Of a stretch of 36,416 bases of DNA, positions 1 to 11,296 are shown piece after piece (within the stretch, counting starts at the first letter, position 1; every line of letters begins with the position of its first letter). Source of the stretch: Cudoniella acicularis (taxonomy: Eukaryota > Ascomycota > Leotiomycetes > Helotiales > Helotiaceae); assembly GCA_013054445.1 (NCBI GenBank), contig JAAMPI010000470.1, positions 1-36,416 of the forward strand, in the 5' to 3' direction. The notes below the pieces were generated by a model, which saw nothing but the letters and a program-made list of their open reading frames with translations, had not been told where the DNA came from and searched no databases. The position numbers were made by a program, and so were the translations under genes.

Positions 1-81
1 GCACCAGCACCAGCACCAGCACCAGCACCAGCACCAGCACCAGCGTCAGCATCAGCATCAGCATCAGCGTCAGCGCCATGA
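1..81. repeat. GCACCA/GCATCA hexamer repeat, possibly coding edge
   Basis: Seven copies of GCACCA run into GCGTCA/GCATCA variants. On the plus strand frame 1 is open from the window edge and reads Ala-Pro repeats, then Ala-Ser repeats, ending at a TGA at 79-81, so this could be the C-terminal tail of a gene that starts outside the window. On the minus strand the same bases read alternating Gly-Ala and Asp-Ala, also open to the edge. Either strand could be coding, or neither: such hexamers are also common as non-coding microsatellites. Only the repeat itself is certain. Confidence 0.8.
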
Positions 82-3000
82 ATACCATTGACGTTGATAC
101 ATACTGGCACCGCTCGCAGCCACGGCGAGTCGGCGTGTTATGATTCAGACGACCATCGTATGATAGGGCAGGAAATACTCAGCGCCTTGCCAGCAGAGCA
201 GAGTCGCAATCTCAGAGCTCAAGCCGCGCCCGTATCTGCGACATCGTCAAATGTGTCAAGACGCCATGGATATTGCAGCGATTGGATATCAGGCGTCGCT
301 GCCAGCTCGATCCCAATTCACGAAGATCTCCCGAATAAGGCCTTCTGTTGTTGTAGTGGGGTCTAGAGGGGTCAGGGTCCCAGCAAAATGCGGGAGGGGA
401 TCACCTCAACTCCTTTCCAGCACCTTTCCAGCACCTTTCCAGCGACTCGCAGCACCACAACCAATCTAATCGTATTCTTTTTGATGCCCGGCTGGCGATT
501 TCTCCAGAGTCAGTCATGGTCAAGAGAATCATCAAATCGATTCAATTCTCCCTTCCACCTCGCCGCGCGCTACACATCTCTCTAGGTTTCTTATCCTGGG
601 AATCATGCATCTCGACCTGGGGTGCCACGGCTATGGCGCCTATTGATGCGCGACACAGCGAACTTTTCCCTGTCCAGGCTGTCCAATCCGGTAGGGAACC
701 CCCCATCTTACGGCCTCTGCTTGTATTCTCCGCCATAAAATCTTGAGAAATAACTTTGACAACCGCCAAAAAGTAAAATCTCCAACACCGAGGCTGCTTC
801 CAAAGCCCCCAAATGCACAAATATATTGTAGCTGAATCGACTCCAGAAAACAAGCTTCGCTTACTTGACTCCTGAACCCGTTTTGATGTAGGTACATTAC
901 ATGACTGCATATGCTGAATCGTAGAGCGTGCATGCAGCACGTCAATTGGGAAGCTTTCGCAAGCCACCTCCTCCTTCTCCTGGGTCTCGTGATAAAGGTT
1001 ATTATCTAAGGCTATTCCAACCCCTCATTCTTCGGCAGAGCGAATCTAGATTCTGCAACTAGCTAAAATCAACTTTGCAGGACTGGCATGGAGAAAATGG
1101 GGCGCCGAAGTCAACACTCTCCCGTCCTTGCAATCTGAAACTTTTATCCAACGGGTTACGGGCGACATCTCACCCCACGCACATCCAGCTCTGCCCCTCA
1201 AATCGGAAGTCACGCGCTCATCTTATTGAGGCATTTCCGCCGACTGCAGACTTACTGTTGATGCAGAAGCCAGCCTTTCGCAGCCCTTTCATCCTTTGTC
1301 AGCGTCTCCCAATCACCGCCCCGACATTCAAGCGGTGAGTTTCAAACTCTTTCGGAGATTTTTCTGCACACAATCCTTGCTCCAATTTTTTTATGAAAAT
1401 TTTGCATTACTTTGTGCTCGATGTGCAGGAGGTCGCGTGGGTGTTGCCTGCTTTTGGTATTACTGTTTGGAATTCTGTGTTGTAATCCGTAGGGTGTGAA
1501 ATTTTCTCATTGGGAACCTCAACGAGAATTGGTGTACAAAATTTTTCACTGTGCTTATTACCACATGCAGAAACCACCCAACCTGGAACCGGGAATAGGA
1601 ATTTTTTCTTTTTTTTTCTTTTCTTCGGAACTTTTTCAGCATTCTAATACAGTACATTAGGTGATCTTTACACGTCCAAATCAGACTCGTGTTTTGAAAA
1701 CGCATAGCCCGGAGCGATATGGATTGGATTAAGCTTTTTGCAGCCAATTGCTAGCTTCCCGGGGTGTGATCGGTGATCTCATTCACATGTTGGATGTAGG
1801 CAGTCAGAGTTGCAGAACTCAGAGCACCCAGGGTTTAATTACCTCATATCAAAGTTGGCTGTCTAGCCGAGTGGCTTGAACTTTTCATAAGGAAAAACAC
1901 TCATTTTTCTAGCTAATGGGAGATGCAGACCTAATCATATGGATGAACTGATAATAACTATCTGGGCGTATGAGCCGCAAGTGTGCTTTTGCTATCGGAA
2001 GTTTAATCCAACCGGGAAATATCAATCCTCTTGCATGCATGAAATATCATTTTAGAAGCCAAGATGACTGCTATCGACAGCTGAACACCTGAACACCTTC
2101 GTTTTCACTTCTTCGATGAGGGATTTAGTGGGCAGACAGGTGTCCGCCGGCTCACCATATGGTGCCTTTAGGATAGACCACTAGTGAGGCCTGACTCCAG
2201 AAGAATATGAGACATCACACACATTCAGACTCGTAGGATTCCGATCCAAAACAATCGTAGTCGAGTGACTGAAATGTCGTGCAGAAGATTTGGGCTGGAG
2301 ACTGCAAGCATTCGATCTAATGTCCTACTAGTCAGATCCGAAAGAACCAAAAAATTGACTATTCTTGCACATGCGCGGCACAGTGATATCCCATCTTTAG
2401 ACCAATGGCAATGAGAACACATAGCATACAGATTACGTACATTTCCTGTGTTTAAACAAGTTTTCCCATAAAAGTACCTCTCCTCGTGTTGCGTGGTCTC
2501 TTCTTAAATACCTCATATATGTGCGTCTCTTTTCTTTGGCGAGTCTTCGCGTGAGTTCTTAAGCCCCTCCCGTCAGAAATCGGATGGTCTCCTACGGAAG
2601 CCCAAAGGTATCAGTTGTATCTAACTTTTTCCAAAGCCAGAGGACCTCCACTTGCAACTACCGGCCTGCTGCTATTTCCATGATATTGTTGCCAAAGCTA
2701 GCAGCAAGAGCCCACCTGACTTTTTTAGTTTCATCAGAACGAACAATTTTTTTCCACATCGACCCCTGAAGTTTTACCCTCATCCATACGCCTATTCCTT
2801 ATTTCCGGGCAATATCATAATTGCACTCACAGGTCCATGAATGCAATGCAAACTGTGAAGTATCGCGCCTGGACCGTGGCATCATACGCCTCAAATCTAG
2901 TACTCGTACGAGACGACGAGAAAGAGGGCCATCTGCAAAAAGCAAGTGTGCCAGAGCTGTTCACTGATGGGGCCAGTGACATTCGCGTCCCGTCATCTCA

Positions 3001-3180
3001 TTCTAACTACCTCCATCTTCTCCACATCTCCACAACACCACAAAGATCTTCCTGGAAAACAAACACAAGCAGGCGCTCTAATAACGCTTGCTTTACCTCT
3101 CACAACCTCCGTTCACCCCTTAAACTCCTCACTACATAGCTGACGGTATCTTCAAACAGAATCGAGCTGGCTCCCTCTCC
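82..3180. other. Gene-poor stretch, no supported CDS
   Basis: All open frames here are short (under about 145 codons), overlap each other on both strands, and show no recognisable domain, signal peptide or consistent intron structure. A short 11-bp tandem repeat (unit ACCTTTCCAGC, about three copies) lies at 412-443. The stretch is not especially AT-rich and does not look like a mutated transposon. It may hold promoter, UTR or non-coding RNA sequence, but nothing can be assigned. Confidence 0.5.
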
Positions 3181-4830
3181 GTCAACCTCAAGTACCGGTA
3201 CTATCACCCTCCTCCTTCCTCCTTCCTCCTTCCCTCACGGGAATCTCCGTTCCGTATCACCATCACTCCTGAGCTTGGCAATCTTGTACAACACACTTGC
3301 AACGTTGGATCTGCCTCGCAATCTCGGCTTGCTGTCTTGTTTCCCTCCGAGATTTGTACTACTGTTACAATGTTACTTACCGGCCTTGTGTCGGAGAACT
3401 CTCTTCTTGGCGTCCCTGAGCCCGCCTTCTTGGCAAGATGTTGTGTTTGTTACCAAGAGTTTGGTGGAGGCTTGTCGTGTGAGCCAAGAGGAAGGGAGGG
3501 CTTGGCGGTGCGAGTGTGGTGAGCGGGCGGCGGCGGGCGCGGGTTGGCTGGCTTGGCTTGGCTTGGCGGGTGGATGAGCTGTTATGGATTGATGTTTTTT
3601 GTCTTGCGCATTGCTTGGATTGATCTGAGCTACAAGTGTAGTGCAGTGCAGTGCGGCTAGTGAATAGATGTGTTTTGATAATTGGAGATAGATCCGCCTA
3701 GAATATAAGAGACTATTTTCCCACGCTCTTCAAGTTTTTCTTCCCCAATAAACAACCTCATCATCGTAGATAGTTTGGCGACGTTCCTATCACGGCTCTT
3801 CTAGAAAGAGTGGTTGGAATCTCTCATCCACTTACTATTTCACGTCCAGTTTTCCTTTCTCTTCTAGATCCCTTCGTGTGTTCAAGTTTATTGAATAAAT
3901 GCCTCCCCTTTTAAGTTTCGGGGAGCGAACAACACACAGGATAGCGTCACTTATATAGCACTCAATGATTATCCTCCTCCTATATGCTATGAGCTGTTCT
4001 CAGTGAAGTGTTGATTCTCCATTCAGTTTCAGCGAATTGAAGCTATTTCCAAAGCTATGTCTAGCAACAATGATAATGCAAGTAGCACAAGCAAAAGACT
4101 TCCCAGAACGCATGCCGACTACAACACTTCAAGTTTTTAAAGTTTTATGACTATGTTGCAAAACCGGAGGCATCCCTTTTGAGCTAGCGGTCCCAGAATA
4201 GTCAGATTCGTTCATGACATTTGATATTTCTAAGATCACATAGATAGTAGTTCGAGTGGGAGGCATTTACGCAAGGAGAATCAATTACCTAGAAAAGAAA
4301 TTCGCTCGCAACAAGAGAGATGCTGAGACCATGAGAAGTTACGAGGAGAAATTGCTCAAGTAGAGCATTTATAACAGGTTTCCCTTTCCACTCCTTTCTT
4401 CTATATCGGAAAGGGGTTTGAATGAAGAGTTTCACTTCCACGAAGAGAGGTACATACACGAGAGAGGGTAACAAAAAGGAGACATATTTACAATTTCTTA
4501 TAACAGCTAAGTGGGCAAATTCTCACCTCAACTAAACTCCAAAAAAAAAACAACCAATCTCCAAATCTAATTTCTAATTTTCTAGGATTGCAGAACCGGC
4601 GGGTCCTATCGTTGAGTCTTAGCATCGACCTAAGGAGATCATATTACAGATATACCCTCTATTTCCTCGAAATCCTTTCCCTTTGTAAATGTTTTAAACT
4701 CCCGCTGCAGGGGAATGGGCTTCTAGGTCTACTGGGGGCTCAAGAGGGGAGGGGGGTGATGTTAAACAGCGCTGTATCGTAATGTAATAAGAGGTGGGTA
4801 TTTCAATGATTTTCTAGATAGATAAATATT
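3181..4830. other. Pyrimidine-rich and low-complexity stretch without a CDS
   Basis: A CT tract built from CCTCCTT-like units at 3205-3237 resembles the pyrimidine-rich blocks found upstream of fungal transcription starts, and it is followed by a short GGCTT repeat at 3549-3570. The open frame from 3275 to 3577 begins at TTG rather than ATG and ends in a low-complexity Gly/Ala/Trp tail, so I do not call it a gene. The rest shows nothing I can name. Confidence 0.4.
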
Positions 4831-4835
4831 TTAAC

Positions 4836-4859
4836 CTTCTTCTTCTTCTTCTTCTTCTT
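4836..4859. repeat. (CTT)8 microsatellite
   Basis: Eight uninterrupted CTT triplets followed by TTCCAGG. No gene is evident around it, although the polypyrimidine tract plus CAG could in principle act as a splice acceptor of an unidentified transcript. Confidence 0.9.
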
Positions 4860-4860
4860 T

Positions 4861-7003
4861 CCAGGGAGAGATAGAATAGATAGATGTGGTGGTCCCTGCT
4901 AGATATAGCTTCACTTCAACGGCACTGCACAGAACGGCGCAGAATGGCAAAAGCGAACCCCCCTCTCTGTATTACTACTTTTCCTGACAAAATAGTATCA
5001 CGCGTCAACCTCCTCAAGTCTATCTCTAACGCGTTAACTCTAGGTTCTCTCTAGACTATTAAGTTCTTGAAATTCACTCTAAATCGGTCAAGTTCTTTAA
5101 ATTTCTCTATTCATGCAGCGAATTTCACCCAGTACTCAACATCTCATGCACACCGTGTCTCTTGCGGTGATCACATATCAACATATACATACAGTATCGA
5201 TAATCGCCAAACACCTTTTTTTCCCCTTTCAATCTCTTCTAGCGATACGTGGTCGACGTGGCGAGGTGACAAACCACCACTTGAAAGTCTAGACTAGCCA
5301 TAGCCTGCTTACTGACCACATTATGAACTTTCAACAACTGAAGTGGCAAGGACTGAGGTATCGAAGTAAAAATATTAATAACTTAGTCACGTTGTTTTTC
5401 CTTGTGATGTCATCTCAGTACTTTTAGTGGTTGAATTGCGAACTGTCATTGCAGTTGAATTCAGAAATTGTAGTACAGATCTGTGGATATCTTGCAGATG
5501 AAATGTGTCAATATAACACAAGAAGGGCTGAAAATTGAAGAGAACATGAACCTGTTGTTTCTTCTACCTCATTCCGGAATTTTCTAGAAATATTTTCCCT
5601 AGAGATCTTGAGATACCTAGAACGATCGATTTGCCTGTAGGGATTTTGAAAAATACAGGATATTCTAGGCTCGTGTGTGTGGGTCCTCACTGGTGAGGAG
5701 GTGAGTAATCAAGTGTTGACTAACACGCCCTGTGAAGGAATTTGAGCGACTTCGGAGGAGGAAAAAGGCGACATGGAGTGTAAATAGGAAAACTATAGAT
5801 AGCAAATAATAGATAGTGTACTTTATATTACAGAAACTTTTCGAGAATCCGAGTTTTAAATAATCCAATTAATGTAAACACGCTCGCAACGACATTTTTG
5901 GTCTTCAAAAAAATTCGAAGTCATACAATAACAAGGTGACTACACGATCAATATTGAGAAAGAGAAACCCTCACATCTCAGCTAATTTACTATCTTTCCT
6001 GTGCCATTGCTAGGAAGGGTTCTCGGGCTTTGAATGTGAAATGCAAGATGTATGGCGACATAATTCGGCAATTATAAATGCAAAATGGAGTAAGATATTG
6101 AAGTAATCCTAGGTCCTGTACCTGTACAACTGTACAGTCAGACACAAAAAATTCTTCATCTCCATCTCTGATCGGCCTCAGAGTGGCGTGGTGAAGATCG
6201 TCCCCTCCAGATGTCGCAGGCCCAAAGCGATCAAGACGTACTCGGTATGCAACAAGCCTCACTCAAGGCACGGTATACCCAATCATTCCCGAAATCCCAC
6301 GCTTGACAGCTCGGGAATGAGTCGGCATGGCCGCACAGAAAAACCCTTCCTTGCCCCTTGGGCAGAGCCAGCCTCAGCCAGGCCACACTGATGGGAATTC
6401 GTGCAAGATAGCGATTGGCATTAGACATCCTAGATCTTGCCACTGCAAATGCTTTGCCAATTCAAGATTTCGATGGCATGGGCAAGCTTGAGCCCCTTCT
6501 CGGTTCTAACCACCCGTTCAGGGGGCGTAGCAGGGGCTGTCGCCCGGAAAGTTGATGCGCTGCTGTGCTGGCCGAAGGCGAGTTTTCCCAAATTCCCAGG
6601 CAGATGCGGGCGTGAAAAGGTGTGATGAGACTGGATGAATAGTCGTGATTAAGTCCACACTGGTGGATTGCCCTGCACCGAGAAAGAAGAAACATATCTC
6701 GCACAAAGAGCAGTGCACAAAAATCGAATTCTCTGGCTGAATTTACGCGTGCAACAAGTATCGATATCTCTGTTTACGGTACAGGGACACCAAACGGGCA
6801 TCTCGGCTCGCATGTTCGGAGTGCAGCCCGAGTAGATAATTGTTTGCGGAGCTGCCAGTCAGTGCCAGCCAGTTGTACGACGGAGACGGCATGGGCGCAG
6901 AGAGGCTCGGCCTTCACTCTGAGAAACTCCTTTCCATCATTTGAGTTGAATTCATCCAAGACAACAACTCCCAGGGCTGCTTTGGTGAACCGGTACGCCT
7001 TCA
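4861..7003. other. Intergenic region upstream of the Ssk1-like gene
   Basis: There is no supported coding frame: the longer frames begin at non-ATG codons or overlap one another on opposite strands. The last few hundred bases must contain the promoter of the response-regulator gene that starts near 7004. No specific element was identified. Confidence 0.4.
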
Positions 7004-9310
7004 ATGGCGATAGGAGATCTTACGACACGATTGCGGGCTAGGTTCAGCCGAAGACATTCCACGGCCTCGTCGCTGTCGAGCCTCGATGCCGCGGCCAGTG
7101 ACCTGCCTCAGACTCTCGCTCTCGATCACAAGCCCACCGCACACTCCCTCAGATCTCGTGGAAGTCCCACGCACACAAAAAAGGCCTGCATCGACGTTAG
7201 GAAGCGCGACAATCGATGAGAAGGTCGAGCCCGGGGAGCTTGATGGAGAGAATTCAAGCCCAAGCGCGCAAGATCGGGACAGCGCGACTCTAGACCCAGG
7301 AAATAGCGATCTGCACGACGGTCCAGCAACGACTTCGAAACCCACCATCGATAACTATAACCATAACCATAACCACGACAACGAGAACAAGCACGACAGC
7401 ACCTCAACTGATTTTCCTACGCCCAATACCGATATCCCGCCTGTCCCGGAAGAAGAGTTGGAGTTGGAGGAGGATACGGTGGGGGATGCAGAGAACATAG
7501 AGCTCCAATTCAGCAAATTTTCTACCGATTCATCAAAGAGCTCCCAGCAGCGGCCACCGGAGCTTTCGAGACGGCAGAGCCTATTGCCTCAAGGTCAGAC
7601 TCGATTGATCAAAACCCTGCTGGAAACCGAACTGCCCCCGCAATCCAGAGCTGCGAATCTCGACTACTTTGCGAACAACGGTCCTTCGACCATCAGTGCA
7701 AATATGGTGAGCAGGAAGATATGGGTCAAGCGCCTCGGTGCATCTGCGACACAGGTCACAATACACGAAGATGATCTGGTAGATGATGTGCGGGATATGA
7801 TACTGAAGAAATATGCAAATTCCCTGGGGAGGAATTTTGACGCCCCGGACGTTACTCTACGAATAATATCTAGGGAGCAGCGGCAGGAAAGAGCACTGGG
7901 CCCGGAAGAACCAATGGCAAGAACCTTGGACGTTTATTTTCCTGGAGGACAAACTGTGGACGAAGCCCTAGTTGTTGATGCGCCAGCCCGAAGAACGCCA
8001 AAATCATCACCTCAGGCAAGAGGGTATTATGATGAAGGGAGACCTCTAGAAGGAGGAACAGATTACTTTCCACCCATGCCTGTACCAGCTGCTCCTTCAC
8101 CACATCTACAAAACAGTATACCGGTTAATGGCCAAAGCAATAACCATCACCCATCACTAACAACGCATTCGATGTCAGTTCTGACAACAGGCCATGTCCC
8201 AGCATTACCATCTCCTGGAAGTCGCAGACCACATCACCGTGATCGCCCACGGATAGGGCGGCAGCACACTTCCTCACCTACAATAATAAGTAACCATTCT
8301 CAAGCACCCACAGTGAACAATGGTACGCAAGCATATTCTCGTATGCCGCGCTCAAGAACTCACTCCAGTGCATCAGAAAAATCAAACAATGTTGCTCCTG
8401 CACCACCACCACTCCCTACGCCGCCTGCAGCTCAACAAAATGAAATAATACAACGAGTTGCAACACCCCCTCCTCGAGTATCCTCTCCTCGACCTCCTGC
8501 TAATCGAACGAAGAAAAGCAAAAAGGCAAATGGAGACCATCCTTCATTACCGGCTGGCATGCTCAACGGTGCCGTCCCACCAATTAATGTTCTCATAGTT
8601 GAAGACAACATCATCAATTTGAAGCTGCTAGAAGCCTTTATGAAGCGATTGAAGGTTCGTTGGCAAACGGCTATGAATGGAAAGGAAGCTGTGACGAAAT
8701 GGCGAGCAGGTGGATTTCACTTGGTGCTTATGGATATTCAACTTCCTATAATGAGTGGTCTGGAAGCTACAAAAGAGATCAGAAGGCTGGAGAGATTAAA
8801 CAGCATTGGTGTTTTCAGTAGCTCAGCATCATCTTCAGCGCCCTCTGAAAAGACGGAAACCGATGAGCCGGAAGGGGAAGATAAGCTTCCTTCTACAGTG
8901 CTTTTCAAGTCGCCGGTCATTATAGTTGCTCTTACAGCCTCATCACTCCAGTCAGACAGACACGAAGCTCTAGCAGCTGGCTGCAATGACTTTCTAACCA
9001 AGGTAAATTTTCTACACCCGCTCACACCTGTCTATGCTAACTCATTTTGCAGCCCGTCAATTTTGTTTGGCTAGAGCGCAAAGTAATGGAATGGGGCTGC
9101 ATGCAAGCACTAATCGACTTCGACGGCTGGCGGAAATGGAAGGATTTCTCCCAGCAAGCTCAAATAAACGGCAACGCAGACGGAGACGGAGACGACAAAA
9201 AGAAATCGATAGGCAAGAAGAAAGGAAAAGCAAACCGGATGAGCGTAGGCAGTAATTCAGGAATGAAAAGCAAGACGGATTTGGTTGGTGGTGTTGGCGC
9301 TTCAGAATGA
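7004..9310 (+). CDS. ssk1: Ssk1-type response regulator of the HOG stress pathway
   Basis: Predicted response regulator ending a multistep phosphorelay. In fungi Ssk1 receives phosphate from Ypd1 and, when unphosphorylated, activates the Ssk2-type MAPKKK above the Hog1 MAP kinase. The exon/exon join 9002/9053 is secure: a 50-bp intron 9003-9052 with GTAAAT donor, TGCTAAC branch site and GCAG acceptor restores the receiver motif LTKPVNF. The receiver spans about residues 509-700 of 733, with the acidic pair in VLIVEDN (E515, D516), phospho-acceptor D559 in VLMDIQLP and conserved K648. A long Ser/Glu-rich insert of about 40 residues separates the helix after D559 from strand VIIVALTA, as is usual in Ssk1. 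The N-terminal half is low complexity. The start is uncertain: an ATG at 7004 gives a basic leader (TTRLRARFSRRHSTASS) that I think fits Ssk1, but it needs an intron of about 55 bp (7098-7152, weak donor GTGACC). Otherwise the ATG at 7086 begins a 724-residue protein. The tail is Lys/Gly-rich. Confidence 0.92.
9003..9052 (+). other. Intron inside the receiver domain of the Ssk1-like gene
   Basis: 50-bp phase-0 intron with donor GTAAAT, branch site TGCTAAC at 9035-9041 and acceptor GCAG. Removing it joins the conserved Lys codon directly to the Pro-Val codons that follow it in receiver domains, so the splice is well supported. Confidence 0.93.
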
Positions 9311-11296
9311 TCTGGAGAAGAAGTGGGGTTTTTGAGCGTATATTCGTTGAGTTTTTCGCTGTTTCTCCGTTGTACATATGGTACATAAGGGAGGCGGGGC
9401 TTTGAATAAATGGGATGCAATGGGTTAAAAATACATGTGCTGGAAGGGATTCCCAGCTGGCGTTTTATGGGCGGCAATGCGTCAATCAGGCATTATGAGG
9501 CGTATTGGTATGGTATCGATTGGGAGGGCCAGCAGCGAACATGATATTTTGCTTGGCATAGTCCTTTCTGTTGGAGAGAGATTGGGCAATGGCTGATGAT
9601 AGAGAGGAGGGGAAGGGAGGTGGATAACGACGTGTAGATAGATATACATACACTGGTTTAGTGAATAACCAAAGCCTGATGTATATTTTCTACTTGTCCT
9701 CTTCCGAGCTTGTGATTGTGAAGTATAGGATAGGGATAGAGGGACGTCGTTGAAGTGGAATCAAGGAGTGGGTGAGTAGGGATAAGGGACAGGCGGCGCG
9801 TAGCAACTGCAAGCTTTGTGTGTACTGACATTGTCAAGTATATACGCATTACCCGCTCGTTCGCGCTGATTTGCGAGAGTATAACTTGGCGGTGAGCTTT
9901 GAAGTATTGAACTTTTACCCAGAAGCCCTTTCGTCTATATTTTCAAAACTCACTCCCTAAAACCTTGCCTCGCTTAATAACAAATAAAGAATACACGAAA
10001 ATGCTATTTATGTAAATTCCAACAAAAACTTTTAAACACTCATCTGTTTAATTGCATATCCAGCTTCAGAACTGAACCATAAGTCTTGCCTCCAAAGACC
10101 GCATAGTCTAATTTGAAGTATTAACAAAGGACGGGATTAGGTAGTTTTGGATTTCTTTATTTTTTCCTAAATCCTGTTTGGTTGACTGACCTGTATGGGA
10201 GAGAAAATCAATAGAATGTTTATAGAACTTAGATCCTTCTAACTGAAAGTTAAAGTCAAAAGATCAAAATAGATAAACTTTCAACTGCCGAGTAAATAGA
10301 AACTGTTAGAGAAATTAAAAACTGTTAGAGAAGTTAGAAAACCCTAAAACTAAACCTGAATTGCGAAAAGGGTCTTTAGACGCCTAGTGATAGGTGCGAA
10401 GTAGGTAAGGTGGTGGGTGTTGAATGCGAGGGTCTACAAGGAAGTGGGTGGTGAGGGAGTGTTGCTTTTGAGAAAGTTAGAGACTCCGCTGTTTGAAAAG
10501 CGAGCCCGGGCGTTAAAAGAGCCAATCTGGTATGCTATAGGCCCAGCTCTCCAATTAATGCTTGTCTCATGGCCCAGCAATGCAAGCACTTCGCAGTAAT
10601 TCTCGGGTGCATCTAACCACAACAAGAAAACCATCCCATCAGAGCAAAATGCATCACCGAAGCATCGAAACTGTTTAGATATTGTTCGAAGAAACCCAGG
10701 CAACCTTCGTCTGCTCTGCCAGTGAATTATGCTCATTATGTAGAGAACCTAATCATACATGTTGTACCTTTTGACGCCGAAATCCCATTATGTTTTGTGC
10801 TGCCGTGGCGCATAAATAGTTCATCGCAGACCTTTTCGCCATATCCGCTAGTTTCCTGATAGCCCCCGTGAGGTAAATAGGCAGTTACTGTAATTCCGAA
10901 ACGTGTGAAATGATAATAACTAGATAGACAAGTAAGACTCTGGTTAATATTCAGGGAATGCTAGGGACTTGATGTCGTATTTAGAGATTATAATATATAA
11001 CACTTACTGTGCATGAAGAGAGATGACCACTCTCCAAGTCTAGCATCGAGAGCGTAGAAATCAGAAAGTATATGGAGAACGTCTTCGGAGGAAAAATAGT
11101 CGAAAATATGTAGGTAGGTATAAATAGGGTGAAGCGGAACTAGCAATTGTGAGTCGAACCGAGACAATTGACGAGCTTGACGTCTGCTGTAATGCGAAGC
11201 AGCATCAAGGAACTGGTCTTGGTGTCTTTGCATATGGTCCCGATCTCAAAAAATCTCAGCATGTCGTTTCTTTTCTGCGGTTCGAGGGTTGTTGGC
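9311..11296. other. Intergenic region between convergent genes
   Basis: It separates the plus-strand Ssk1-like gene from the convergent minus-strand gene ending at 11297, so it should contain both 3' UTRs. A 20-bp unit (AACTGTTAGAGAARTTARAA) is repeated in tandem at about 10300-10340. The part between 9900 and 10350 is AT-rich. No coding frame is supported. Confidence 0.45.

Noticed and set aside
1..81. CRISPR-like or satellite array
   Set aside because: It is a simple hexamer repeat with no spacers, and the window is eukaryotic.
542..967. 141-codon minus-strand frame
   Set aside because: It overlaps other short frames on both strands, has no recognisable motif, and lies in a region with many chance frames of similar size.
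3275..3577. 100-codon plus-strand frame
   Set aside because: It starts at TTG, its Leu/Pro-rich and Gly/Ala/Trp-rich composition follows the base composition, and it shows no domain or splice context.
5990..6262. 90-codon minus-strand frame
   Set aside because: It begins at GTG, with no family similarity and no supporting context.
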